Positions 24,300 through 33,984 of a stretch of 64,000 bases of DNA are shown here, in pieces. The position numbers and the translations under genes were made by a program. Origin of the DNA: Limnanthes douglasii subsp. nivea (taxonomy: Eukaryota > Streptophyta > Magnoliopsida > Brassicales > Limnanthaceae); contig JAUPFV010000005.1 of NCBI GenBank assembly GCA_036936605.1, positions 123,932,453 to 123,996,452 of the forward strand. Reading direction: 5' to 3'. Positions within the stretch are counted from its first letter, which is position 1. The number at the start of each line of letters is the position of its first letter. The notes beneath the pieces were generated by a model. That model had not been told where the DNA came from and ran no database searches. It saw only the letters and a list, made by a program, of their open reading frames with translations.

Positions 24300-24690
24300 C
24301 TATTATACAAGGTTTCATGTATTACAAATTTTGACCCTCAACATTATATTTCCTTGTCCAATTTCATAATATCTCCCACAAATCGCTTTATTGTCATTAC
24401 CATTGTAGATTTATCTAACTATTTCTCGGCGTACTGGTCGTTAAGTGTTGTTCTTCGGTTTGTTGTTCTTCAAATCGATGGTCCTCCAAAAAGGACCCGC
24501 TACCAACACCCTCTATCCCGACAGCAGGCTCCTCTTGAATGTATGTGTTCATCTCTTTTAACAAGTTTGTAATTTAGAGTAGTGATATTTGTGAAAATTT
24601 CTCATGGTATCAGTGTACTCCCAATGTGGTTGCCAATGATTGTATTTAGAAATATCCAGACTCGATTCCACTATCAGACATTGTTGGAAT
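24300..24690. other. Unassigned segment right of element T
   Basis: One minus-strand frame from about 24542 starts MNTYIQEEPAVG and stays open for roughly 45 codons, lying just past the possible LTR end at 24691. That could be the N-terminus of a copia-type gag, but nothing diagnostic is present. Confidence 0.2.
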
Positions 24691-25000
24691 AGAGTCTAGA
24701 GAGAGAAACACAAGAAATTGAGAGAGAACGTGAAAAAATAATTGTTATAATATATTAATTGTACATTATTCCTCAAAAAATCTTGATTTATATAGTATAG
24801 GTGGTGGGCCCAAACTTACATTGGTGACATGTTTTAGTATATTCCACCCTTTTTGTTACACTAAACCTATTGATACATTTATTATTACAAGATAAGCCCT
24901 TAATATTGTTTAATTTATCATTTTATATTACAAATTTATATATCAATGCCAAAATGCCTCTAATTTACTCAACCCGCTTAGGCCCAGATAAATTATGCTC
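24691..25000 (-). repeat. Possible copia-like LTR
   Basis: On the minus strand the segment ends with pyrimidine-rich text followed by CTCTATTCCAACA, and on the plus strand it starts TGTTGGAATAG. Such ends are common in plant copia LTRs. The far border near 25000 is a guess and no primer site matching a known tRNA follows. Confidence 0.3.
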
Positions 25001-25012
25001 GTTTCAAGACTA

Positions 25013-25501
25013 ACAACAAATGATGTAATGTTCATTTTGAGAGTCAAGCTAAGAGAAATGAAGGCTATTATGAACAGAAGATGAATTTAAACATCTTCGA
25101 ATAAAAAACAATAATCAAGAATCTTCATAATCTATTTGAAGACTATATGACAAACAAGGTACCGTTAATAGAATTTTTTATTTTATTTATTTTAAAACTT
25201 AAAATTTTATTCATGCAATAAATTTACTCATAATTATGCAATTGATGAACTCAGAAAATCTTTAGTGAGATTCAGAAGAGAAGATGTTTGTAGGAGAAGT
25301 TCGGACAAGGAAATCTTCGTATGAAGTGACAGCAAATAGTGAAATCAATGATTACTGGAAAGAGAAAGAGACAAAAGGAATAAATGTAGCAATAATTGAC
25401 TAATCATTGGCCCATTTTCCTAAAAGGAATGTCCTTTATATAGTAAATAAGGTGGATAGTAAAATTACATAATTACCACCATTAAAGTGGATTTCTTACC
25501 G
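25013..25501. other. Spacer, nothing recognised
   Basis: AT-rich text with no frame longer than chance and no repeats. It ends at the target-site duplication of SINE copy 2. Confidence 0.4.
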
Positions 25502-25517
25502 CACTATTTGACTATTT

Positions 25518-25683
25518 TTTTTCCGGAGGGAACCCGCAGCCGCTACTCAGAGTGCAATGAGTGCGCACAGGGTAAACCCTTAGTCCAACGCGATAGCCTG
25601 CAAACCAACGCCAGAAGGTAAAACATGACCTTTTTGGTCATAAGAGTGCCATACTCAACCAACTCGGCTACCCCATTGGGTGC
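25518..25683 (-). mobile_element. tRNA-derived SINE, copy 2 (B box deleted)
   Basis: The body is flanked by perfect 16-base direct repeats CACTATTTGACTATTT at 25502-25517 and 25684-25699. On the minus strand the A box TAGCCGAGTTGG matches the polymerase III consensus. Text such as TTTTACCTTCTGGCGTTGG and GCTGCGGGTTCC matches SINE copy 1. About 50 bases spanning the B box are missing between the words GACCAAA and GGTCATG. The long intact duplication suggests a fairly recent insertion. Because the B box is missing, the copy could not itself be transcribed well by polymerase III; the deletion may have occurred before or after insertion. Confidence 0.85.
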
Positions 25684-25699
25684 CACTATTTGACTATTT

Positions 25700-27190
25700 A
25701 CATACAAACTCTTGGGGTATATCATTTGACCCCTCTATATCTTATATTTGCTTTACTTTGGTCATTAACTACTAAATACAAACCTTGGTCTCATTTGTGG
25801 GATAAATTACATATTAATCACCTATATTTTCCTTCCCCTATCATTAATAGGTTGACATTTAATTCTCCAATAAATTTGTTTTTACAACTAAAATCTATTT
25901 TCACAACTCAATTGCACGTAAATTTACAACCTAGAGTAACACTTACAATTTTTTTGCAGGATATTGAGAAAACTGAAAATTTACCATGAGAACAATATAT
26001 CAAATATGTCAATATACTCCTCATATTATATGTTTATGTGATAATACGTTTCACAACATCTGGAGAAATATTTGATACTTCAATACTCAAATATGTAGAA
26101 GACTTTTTAAAAATCAATTAGTATGATTGGACAGAAGAAATAAGAGACAAGCTAATGAAATGAGTAAAAATTAGGGAAACAACAATTGGTTGTGTATCAC
26201 TACTTGTGGTAAGTACCAATTCATATATATGAATTCCTATCATCATGTAGGCATTTTTTCTAGAATAAACAAATCATAGATAAATCTTGAGAGTAAATGT
26301 GATATGAAACTTAATCATATATTCCAAAATATTATCACACAACTTTAAATAATATAGTTATTATTATTACTGTAGGTTGAAACAGGACAAATTCATTTAA
26401 GAATCATAGAGAGGCAGGTATCTACAAATTAAGTAATTACTACTGAAAGGGATGTAGATGTTGATGTTTAAGAAAATAAAAAACCAACACATGTCGATGA
26501 AGAAACGAATGAAGGGATACTGAAAGGGATGCAGGTGATATTTTTGTTTGTGCTCAAGAAAATGATAATCCATTTGAAATACAACTACGATAAAACAAAA
26601 ATATGATAATCCATTTGAAATATGACTACGAAAAAACTATAACTCTCACATTCGAAGAGTTTTAGAACTACGTGAAAATAATATAAGTTTAAAAGAATCA
26701 AAATCAATAGTAAATTCAGTCTTTTTCGCAACTAAAAATCTATTTATGCAACCATTTAACTCGTAATTTTATAAATTTTTAGTATGTAATTTTGCAACCA
26801 GTTACTTTTGTATTTTCACAGATAAAAATTTATTTTCTTAACATTTTACTCGTAATTTCGCAACCAATTAACATGTACTTTTGCAACCAATTAACATGTA
26901 AATTTGCAACCAATTAACATGTAATTTTGCAACCATTTGTTTCACATCTAAAATTATATTTTTGTAAATTAATTCCACGAAATTACACAACTAGAGTTTG
27001 ACAAAGATTAATTTTTTTATTTCTCAACCAAAAGCGATGAGTCTAAATGACTCCAAAAATATTGAAGAATTGGAATGAAAAAATAATAAATACAATACAG
27101 ATATTTAAGAACTATAAGAATCAAATGGTAGTCTTATGGAATTATGTCATATTCTTGGGGAAGGTGTACAACCGGAAGGCGCCTTTATTT
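25700..27190. other. AT-rich spacer with minisatellite
   Basis: No recognisable coding family. The text has many short phrases of the type GCAACCA and CGTAATTTT, which peak in the minisatellite at 26860-26938 and occur more loosely from 25870 and from 26730. The whole stretch may be a degenerate simple-repeat region. Confidence 0.4.
26860..26938. repeat. 23-bp minisatellite, 3.4 units
   Basis: Units GCAACCAATTAACATGTA plus a variable ACTTTT, AATTT or ATTTT tail start at 26860, 26883 and 26906, with a partial fourth at 26929. More diverged copies precede it from about 26740. Confidence 0.85.
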
Positions 27191-27194
27191 TGAA

Positions 27195-27838
27195 AGCCAC
27201 ATGATAATAGTTCAAACCTCTTTTCCCTTGCGCAAAGTATCACATAAACCAGACGTGTCATGCCACCATGCACAACAATTAAACGTAAATTCGTTGCCTA
27301 CTTTCTTACTGAATTCTCCACGCCTATCCCTAAAGAGGTAGGGAGTAACCCTTCTCTGAGTACCTTTGAGATGGAATGGATATTAAAAGCTGATGGGGCC
27401 TCATATACATCTGGTGAGGGAGATAGAATTTTTATGAAATTGCCCACATGGTAACAAGTCCGAAAAGTTATCCTCTTTAGCTTCATAGTAACCAACAATG
27501 CGCCAGAGTATGAAGCAATCATTATTGGAATGCGGTTAGCTCATATATGTGGAGCCAAGATAATTTGTGTGCGTTCTGACTCACAACTAGTTATCAACCA
27601 GGGTACAAAAACTTACGATCATAAGAAAAAAGAAAATCAAAGATATCTCAATATTTTAAAAGAATAAGAATCTAAATTTTAGGAAGTCAAATACGAGCAG
27701 ATGCCCCGCCTCGACAATTCCATAGTCGATGCTTTGTACTGCATCTTCATGGATCACCGTATACTGATATTAAATGAACACCCTACTAATGCGATGAGTA
27801 CTCCCCAACATACGATTTCTGCGGTGACACATTTCTTC
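27195..27838 (+). pseudogene. Gypsy RNase H fragment (plus strand)
   Basis: Plus-strand text reads IVQTSFPLRKVSHKPDVS near 27210, TTIKRKFVAYFLTEFSTPIPKE near 27278, then the RNase H start WILKADGASY near 27378 (first catalytic Asp). NNAPEYEAIIIGMRLAHICGAK follows near 27493 (catalytic Glu) and VRSDSQLVINQ near 27570 (catalytic Asp). A linker ends near 27838. Stops interrupt it at about 27452 and 27666. It is a detached scrap: neither RT upstream nor integrase downstream is continuous with it. Confidence 0.8.
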
Positions 27839-28325
27839 TGATCTGGTTAGCAAATGACTTATTTACTAGTCGTTGATAAGCGGCTCCAATATTCTTCAAT
27901 CCAAAAGGAATTACCTTATAACAATCAAGCCCCATGTCGGTGACAAAAGTAGTATGGTCTTGATCATTCAGATCCATTTGTATTTGATTATACCCAGAAA
28001 AAGCTTCTATAAAAGATAACAACTTATTTCTCGATGTGGAATTTACTGGTTGATCTATCTGGGGTACTGGAAACGGATCCTTAAGGAAAGCTCTATTAAG
28101 ATATGTAAAGTCAATGCACATACGCCATTTTCCATTTTTCTTTTTTACTAGGACTGTGTTAGCTGTCCAAAGAGGGTATTGAGATTCTATAATATGTCCC
28201 ACCTTGTTTAACCAATCTACTTATTGGACTACGGCTTCAAATGTTTCTCTAGTAAAATCTCTTCTTCTTTGCACCAGCGGCCCATCATCGTATCTAACAG
28301 ACGGTTGATGATTGATCACGGTGAT
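27839..28325 (-). pseudogene. Gypsy RT fragment (minus strand)
   Basis: The frame 28202-27786 reads MGHIIESQYPLWTANTVLV, WRMCIDFTYLNRAFLKDPFPVP, FIEAFSGYNQIQMDL (the catalytic Asp replaced by Glu) and VIPFGLKNIGAAYQRLVNKSFANQI. It is then cut before the YIDD box. Upstream text to about 28325 carries the N-terminal RT linker (RRRDFTRE). It lies between a plus-strand RNase H scrap and the plus-strand gag of W1, so it is inverted relative to both. Confidence 0.8.
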
Positions 28326-29130
28326 GATGTCATGCTCTATGAGCCTTTTCCAAGACTTAAAGTTAATGTTGTGGATTGGTTTAGCAGTCTTCCTAAGGGA
28401 TCTATTTATGACTTCGCAGGTTTATGGAGAGCATTTCGAGAAAGATTTGTGCGAAAAAAGAACTCTGTCGGGGAAGTGATTCTATTATGGACCTCTACCA
28501 AAGAAAAAGTCTGTCGTTAAAAATCTACGTTAAACTTTTTGTCCGTACTATGAATACCTTGCCAGATTTGGAGGAGAATATGGTGGTCATCTCTCTCAAG
28601 AGAGGCCTTTACGCAGATCTAGTCAGATTTTCGTTGATAAATATGGTAGATATAACGAATGACGGGCCTTGTCGTGAGAGCGACCGTGGTACTAGCAGCC
28701 ACCAAAAAACGTATTACGAACACCTAACCCGTTGGTTTAAACATTCTCGGTTATCTATGATCAGACAAAAGGAAGGACAAGGTACCAGCCCCCTCGAATT
28801 ATGAGCCTCCCCGGCCAAAAACGGTCAAGCAGAGACTTTTTTCTTACAATAATGACCACGATCACCCAACTTACAAATATTGGCAGCTCAAAGAGGATAT
28901 TCCAAGCTTAATAGACAATGGTGAGCTCGTCCAGTTTCTTAAACAGTAAGATCGCCATCGCCAGCCCGAATAGAGGGGCGAACCTCGAGCGGTAAATCAA
29001 GAAGTTCCCTATGATAAGAATTTGGTGGATAAAGGAAAGAAACAGTGATTGTTCACTATCTCTAAGAGATAAACATTTCCAGCCAGCAACTCAAAGCCTA
29101 ACAAAAGGACTAAAACTGATCACGAAGTGC
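28326..29130 (+). pseudogene. Element W1: gag remnant
   Basis: Plus-strand text begins inside the retrotransposon Gag domain: DVMLYEPFPRLKVNVVDWF, SSLPKGSIYDFAGLWRAFRE, then after a frameshift SDSIMDLYQRK, SLKIYVKLFVRTMNTLPDL and MVVISLKRGLY. A short zinc-region-like stretch follows near 28850 (CKYWQLKEDIPSLIDNGEL). Gag packages the element's RNA. The N-terminus, primer site and 5' LTR are missing because the copy starts abruptly at the inverted RT scrap. W2 at 57712-58990 has a very similar Gag. Confidence 0.75.
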
Positions 29131-29690
29131 GGGCTGTTGAGGCTTCATCTTACCAAAACTATCGAGATCTGGTCATTGACCTTACCTTTAATAATAATGA
29201 TTTCCACGGGGTCTCCATACCACACGATGATCCATTGACGGTTAACTTGGATATTGGCGGAGTAATGGTCACCAGGGTTTTAGTCGATGGTGGCATCTCG
29301 GTAAAATCATATTAAAAGCTAGTTATGATCACGTGCAAGAGGTGTCACCCTATGAACCAACCCAACATACTTTGGTAGGTTACAAAGGAAATTTGTGTTA
29401 ATGCGTGGGGAGGTCCAGTTTATGGTCAAGGTATGACATAGGGCTACTAAGAAAGAACTTAAGATGTTTTTTATGATCTCTGATGCCCCTATTTCCTACC
29501 AAGGAATCATCGGTCAACCATGGCTTGATCAGATGGAGGCTACTCCTTGTACTTTCAGACAATGCATGAAGTACCTATTAGGGAACGCGATTGGCATTGT
29601 GAGGGGGAGCCAACGGACTAGTAAAACATGTTATATAGTAGTTGATCCAACCAAGCCTCCATGATAACAATTAATTGGCGAGGTGGTGCG
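29131..29690 (+). pseudogene. Element W1: aspartic protease remnant
   Basis: Text reads DLTFNNNDFHGVSIPHDDPLTVNLDIGG near 29180-29260, then TRVLVDGGISVKS near 29272-29312, the position of the protease active site (usually DTGS or DGGS). After damage, MFFMISDAPISYQGIIGQPWLDQM near 29464 gives the second half of the fold (LGRPWL type). The active-site Asp is kept but frameshifts follow directly. Confidence 0.75.
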
Positions 29691-30920
29691 CTGAAACGAT
29701 TATACGATCATCCATTCGCCTGATCCTATTGATGAACGAAGGGATACAAAGCAACCCGATGTTGCTTCTAATGATTCAATTTAGGAACATATGGCCGAGG
29801 AATATACTTTGCGAATTAGCACCGTTCATATTTTGTTGAGAAATATGAAGCTATAAGTGCTGAGGTAGATAAGCTATCTCGTCTATCGAATATACAAAGA
29901 GCTTGGTATCCTATAAGGGTTAAAAACCTTGTATTGGTCAAGAAGAAAGGGGGACAGTGGCGCATGTGCGTCCACTTCACATATCTGAATCAGGAATGCC
30001 TTAAAGACGTTTTCCCAATACCTCGTACGATCAGGTAGTAGACTCAGCATCCGGGTGTAAGTTCCCTTTATTTATGGACGTATACTTATGATACAATCAA
30101 ATTCACCTAGACCCATCTGATGAGGAACATAAAATGTTCGAGACTGAGCAGGAATTTACTGATACATTGTAATGGCATTCGTATTGAAGAATGCTCGCTC
30201 CACATACCAACGTCTTGTGAATCATATTTGAAAAGACCACTTAGGACACTACATGGAAGATTATATTGATGATATGATCGTCAAAACTAACACGATCGAC
30301 AAACAACTGGAGATTCTATAAACTGTGTTCGGCCTCCCAGGACAGTTTAATCTAAATTTCAGCTCGATTACATCTTCTTTCGGAGTTCACAATGAACAAT
30401 TATTATGATGCATAGTTAGTAAAAAGGTTATAGATTCTAACCCACCAAATTGCAAGCAGTCATCAAGATATCCTCCCCAATAATATCAAGGAGGTTCAAT
30501 GTCGGATGGGGGACCTAGCAGTATTATCTCGTTTCATATCAAGGACCTTAGACAAAAATCACCCCTTTTCGAATTCTTCCGAAGTGCCAAAATTTTGCAT
30601 GGACCGAATGATGAATAATGTTTTTGAAGCATTGAAGAACTATCTCACATCGCCATAAAAATTGTCCGCCTTGTGGCAGGTAAGCTCTCTGCTTTTATAC
30701 CTATATGTTCCACCTTTTTCAGTTATTGCGCTTTTCGTAAGGGAACCAGAAGGCATTATGACTTATATATTACACCAGTAAAACCATGGTTGATGTAAAG
30801 GCTCGTTATCTTAACTTGGAAAGCTGACATTGGGGATTATAATCATCGCTCAAAAAATACGCTCCTACTTCCAATGACACACTATTATCGTGCGTACGTC
30901 CTTTCCCCTTAAAACCTGTG
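29691..30920 (+). pseudogene. Element W1: reverse transcriptase remnant
   Basis: Degenerate plus-strand frames read EVDKLSRLSNIQRAWYP near 29860, VKNLVLVKKKGGQWRMCVHFTYLNQECLKD near 29915-30010, a broken finger-palm region, and YIDDMIVK near 30262-30290 (intact catalytic pair). Thumb and connection text follows to about 30920. Stops occur roughly every 20 codons, so this is the most decayed pol part of W1. Confidence 0.75.
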
Positions 30921-31490
30921 TTACAAAAAAACCTGATGCCTCTTTTCGGATGAATAAGGGGAGCATAAAATTGGAGGAGTATGTATCAAGTCCGAACCTC
31001 GCACTGCGATCAAGGGGCAAGCTATCGCCGATTTCTTTACAGAATTCTCATACCCCGTGATAAATCTTCCCCAATTGAACCGTCGACTGATTACAAGCCT
31101 ATGTAATGGATAATTGAAAGCGATGGGGCATCGAGTACCTCGGGAGGAGAAATTTTCCAAGCCATCCATTTCAATTTTCCAGTAACTAATAATGCGGCTG
31201 AGTATGAGGCGGTTATCGGAGGCATGGAGCTAGCGCTGATTGGTGTGGCTCAAATATTTAGGATTCACTATGATTCCCAACTGGTTCTCAAACAAGCTAT
31301 TGGTACCTATGACTCCAAAAAAAGGGATCTGCAGCTATCTCATAGTTTGAAAGAATATAAGTCCAATTTTTCCAAAGTTTTCAATGATGAAGTGTCCCGC
31401 CTCGATAACTTTGTAACTGACACATTGGCTAAATTGGCAGCAATGGGAGAGCATCCGCTTATCATTCTCCGACAACTCCCAACCACATAA
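30921..31490 (+). pseudogene. Element W1: RNase H remnant
   Basis: Text near 31010-31050 gives QGQAIADFFTEFS-like linker. IESDGASSTSGGEIFQAIHF then shows the first catalytic Asp, and NNAAEYEAVIGGMELALIG at about 31190-31245 the catalytic Glu. HYDSQLVLKQAIGTYDSKKRDLQ at 31268-31335 gives the next Asp. The frame 31224-31490 is open for 88 codons, the best-kept part of W1. Confidence 0.8.
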
Positions 31491-32499
31491 ACTCTTAGCC
31501 AGCGTGACACCATCCGCATAATCGAAGAAACCAATGATTGGAGACAAACTTATTTCCTCTACATCCGCTCAAGTACACTTCCGACCGATAAGGTTGTCGT
31601 TCGGGCACTGCAACTACGTGCAGCCAAGTACTGCCCCTTGGATGATGTCCCTTACCAAAAAAGCGCTACATGACCATTGCTCTGATGCCTCGGTCAAGGA
31701 GAAGCTACCACAGTTTTGCACGACTAACATACCAGGGATGTTGGGGTACATTGCGGATACCGTAGCCTTATCGGTGCTTTTTTTAGCAGGATATTACTCG
31801 CCAGACTTGGTGAATGATATTAAAAGACTTGTAGAACAATTCCACCCATGTCAGCAGTTCACCAGTACCGGTCATTTACCGAGAGAGTCGATGCGTGCTA
31901 CAACCATCCCTTGCCCTTTCTATAAATGAGGCATCGATCTAGTTGGTCGGGAAACATTAGTCTTTTATTGTAGTTTTGGACTATTTTACTAAGTGCTTGG
32001 AAGCAAAAGCCCTCTACCGCACTTCTCCACCTCAAAACATTTGTGACTTTATTCATATCGAATTCTGTCTCAGTTTGGAATCCTTAGATTATATATGACA
32101 GACAATGTCCTGAGTGCCAAAATTCTATGGTCACAACATTTCCCAATTATTATGGGATCAACCAACACTTCTCCACCTCTTAATACCCTCAGGAAAATAC
32201 GCAAGTCGAAGTCACCAACCGGATGATGATGGATGGAATCAAAAAGTACCTCAAGGGTGCTAAGTGGAAATGGTCAGACAAACTAATTGAGGTCTTATGG
32301 CCTTAACGTACTACCTCACGAACTACGACAAGTGAAATACCTTTCGCGCTCGTTTAGGGTATCGAAGCCATTGTACCAGCAAAATTTATTATCCCAAGTC
32401 ATCGGGATGCCAACTATACCAAGGCCACTACTGACACCGGTCGAGAAATTAAAACTTCACCATACTATAAAAGTTTTTGATGCGCTCTTTTCCCCCTGA
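31491..32499 (+). pseudogene. Element W1: integrase remnant
   Basis: Plus-strand text shows the integrase zinc region in broken frames: EETNDWRQTYF near 31525, LTKKALHDHCSDASV near 31650, and YSPDLVNDIKRLVEQFHPCQQF near 31795-31860. GIDLVG at 31930 opens the core. Scattered core words and the C-terminal side (LTPVEKLKLH, KVFDALFSP) follow to 32499. Everything from 31547 on is also present in the duplicate at 39474-41095, so the tandem duplication begins within this gene. Confidence 0.75.
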
Positions 32500-32619
32500 T
32501 GGTGCGGGAGGGTTTGTTAACTAGGCATCATACTTTATCTTTACTTTAATGGATTTTTATCATTTCAGGTATCTCGTTTGTGTTTTTTTCGCCATCCTTA
32601 CATTTCCAAACGGGTTAAT

Positions 32620-32762
32620 GAGTCGATTAATACAAACGGGCTAATTGGCCATGCCTACTGGCTATGCAAAGGGTCATACTGAGCCCGAACCATTTGAGTC
32701 GATTAATACGAACGGACTAATTGGACACGCCTACAGGCTATATAAGGGTGATACTGAGCCTA
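32620..32762. repeat. Element W1 tandem array, 2 units of 76 bp
   Basis: Units start at 32620 and 32696 with GAGTCGATTAATAC, then GCTAATTGGCCATGCCTAC and a GATACTGAGCC-type end. The array lies after the integrase end of W1. W2 has a related pair at 61625-61745, so this array is shared between W copies. It is duplicated at about 40546-40689. Confidence 0.85.
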
Positions 32763-33169
32763 TAATAAGAAAACTAATCAAGTAATAAGCTCTTTTAGGT
32801 CTACGCAATTGGTCGAATCGGTCGCGCCCATGAACAGACGGAGGGGCATGTCTCTCTCAAGCTATGGGATGAGCCATACTCAATTTGATATTGTAAGCAT
32901 CTATTACGATGTCCCATAATTCACAAACACATGTATGTCCATCAAATTATATCTCTAATGTCTTTCCATATGTTAAATTGAAAAAAACCAACAAATTAAC
33001 AAACATTGCAAATTATATAACAAAAAACATGCATCATTGTTTTCACAAGCATTCTCCTAAGTATCACATCTAAGTTCTTTAAAAATAAAATGCACAACGT
33101 TAAGCGTCATGTAAAATAGGCAGGTCTCAATTCCCATCGCTCCAATACCACCTAAAGGAACATCAACTA
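32763..33169. other. Element W1: 3' region up to V insertion
   Basis: Noncoding text leads to the AACTA at 33165-33169, where V inserted. It includes AAGCGTCATG-type words shared with W2 near 61978. The W1 sequence resumes at 56077. Confidence 0.6.
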
Positions 33170-33547
33170 TGGTGTGGATTATTTTCGACTGAGGGTAATT
33201 TGGTCAGTTGTTTTGTGGTTTTTTAGAGGTATTAAATGTTTGGGTGTTTTGTAGTGAGAGATTTAAGATGTTTGATTGTATTAAATGTTCATTACCTCAT
33301 TAATGAAAGTGGTTGGGTATTTATACAGTGAGTGATTATGGGCCATATGGGCTTTCGGGTCAATTTTATGAAATCGGATCGAATTCAAAAACCCATTAGT
33401 TTATTAAGCACATTAGCAATTAGATTATTCAAAAGGTGATTAGTTTTTTGTACTTTTGTCCAGTTCGGATGGTTAAGTGAGTGGTTTTTGTCCGAATTTC
33501 CCCTGTCAGGTTTCTACAGTGAGTGACAAATATTTCCGAACTCATCA
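33170..33547 (-). repeat. Element V 3' LTR, duplicate copy (378 bp)
   Basis: The plus-strand start TGGTGTGGATTATT and end ACTCATCA give TG...CA ends on the minus strand. It is preceded by AACTA at 33165-33169. It is nearly identical to 41096-41473, differing at a handful of bases, and about 93% identical by eye to the 5' LTR at 55696-56071. It belongs to duplication copy 1. Confidence 0.9.
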
Positions 33548-33984
33548 GTAGCCCATTTGTTATGTTTTGTCGAAGGCCTTTGGTAAGACCTAAAAAATCT
33601 TTCTTAGGCACTAGTAACATTCTCCGGACTGTTCAAGTGCTCTGCCTAGGATTTATCCGGACTGAAAGCTTCTCAGAAGTTCAAAATTTTTGTTATAGAT
33701 AGTGGGACACGTGTCTTCTCCTGATTTGCCTCACCAATCATTTTTCTCCTAGAACGACGCTCCCACTAATCACAAAAAGTAACCTCTTCATTTAATACCC
33801 ATGACGTCAATGCCGCCTTCAATAATTACTTTTGTCTTTTCGTATTCTCCTAGGTTTTTAGCATCTCTTTTTGTCTCATTAGTATAAATTACTTCATTTT
33901 CACTATTTTACCATCTTCATTACTCTCTCATTCATTCATCTCAAAGCTTTCACCTATCTTCTCAAAACCTTTTGGTGTGATTTT

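Noticed and set aside
24600..24640. TGGTATCAGTG near 24606 as an initiator-Met primer site on the plus strand
   Set aside because: No LTR end precedes it on the plus strand, and match stops after nine bases.
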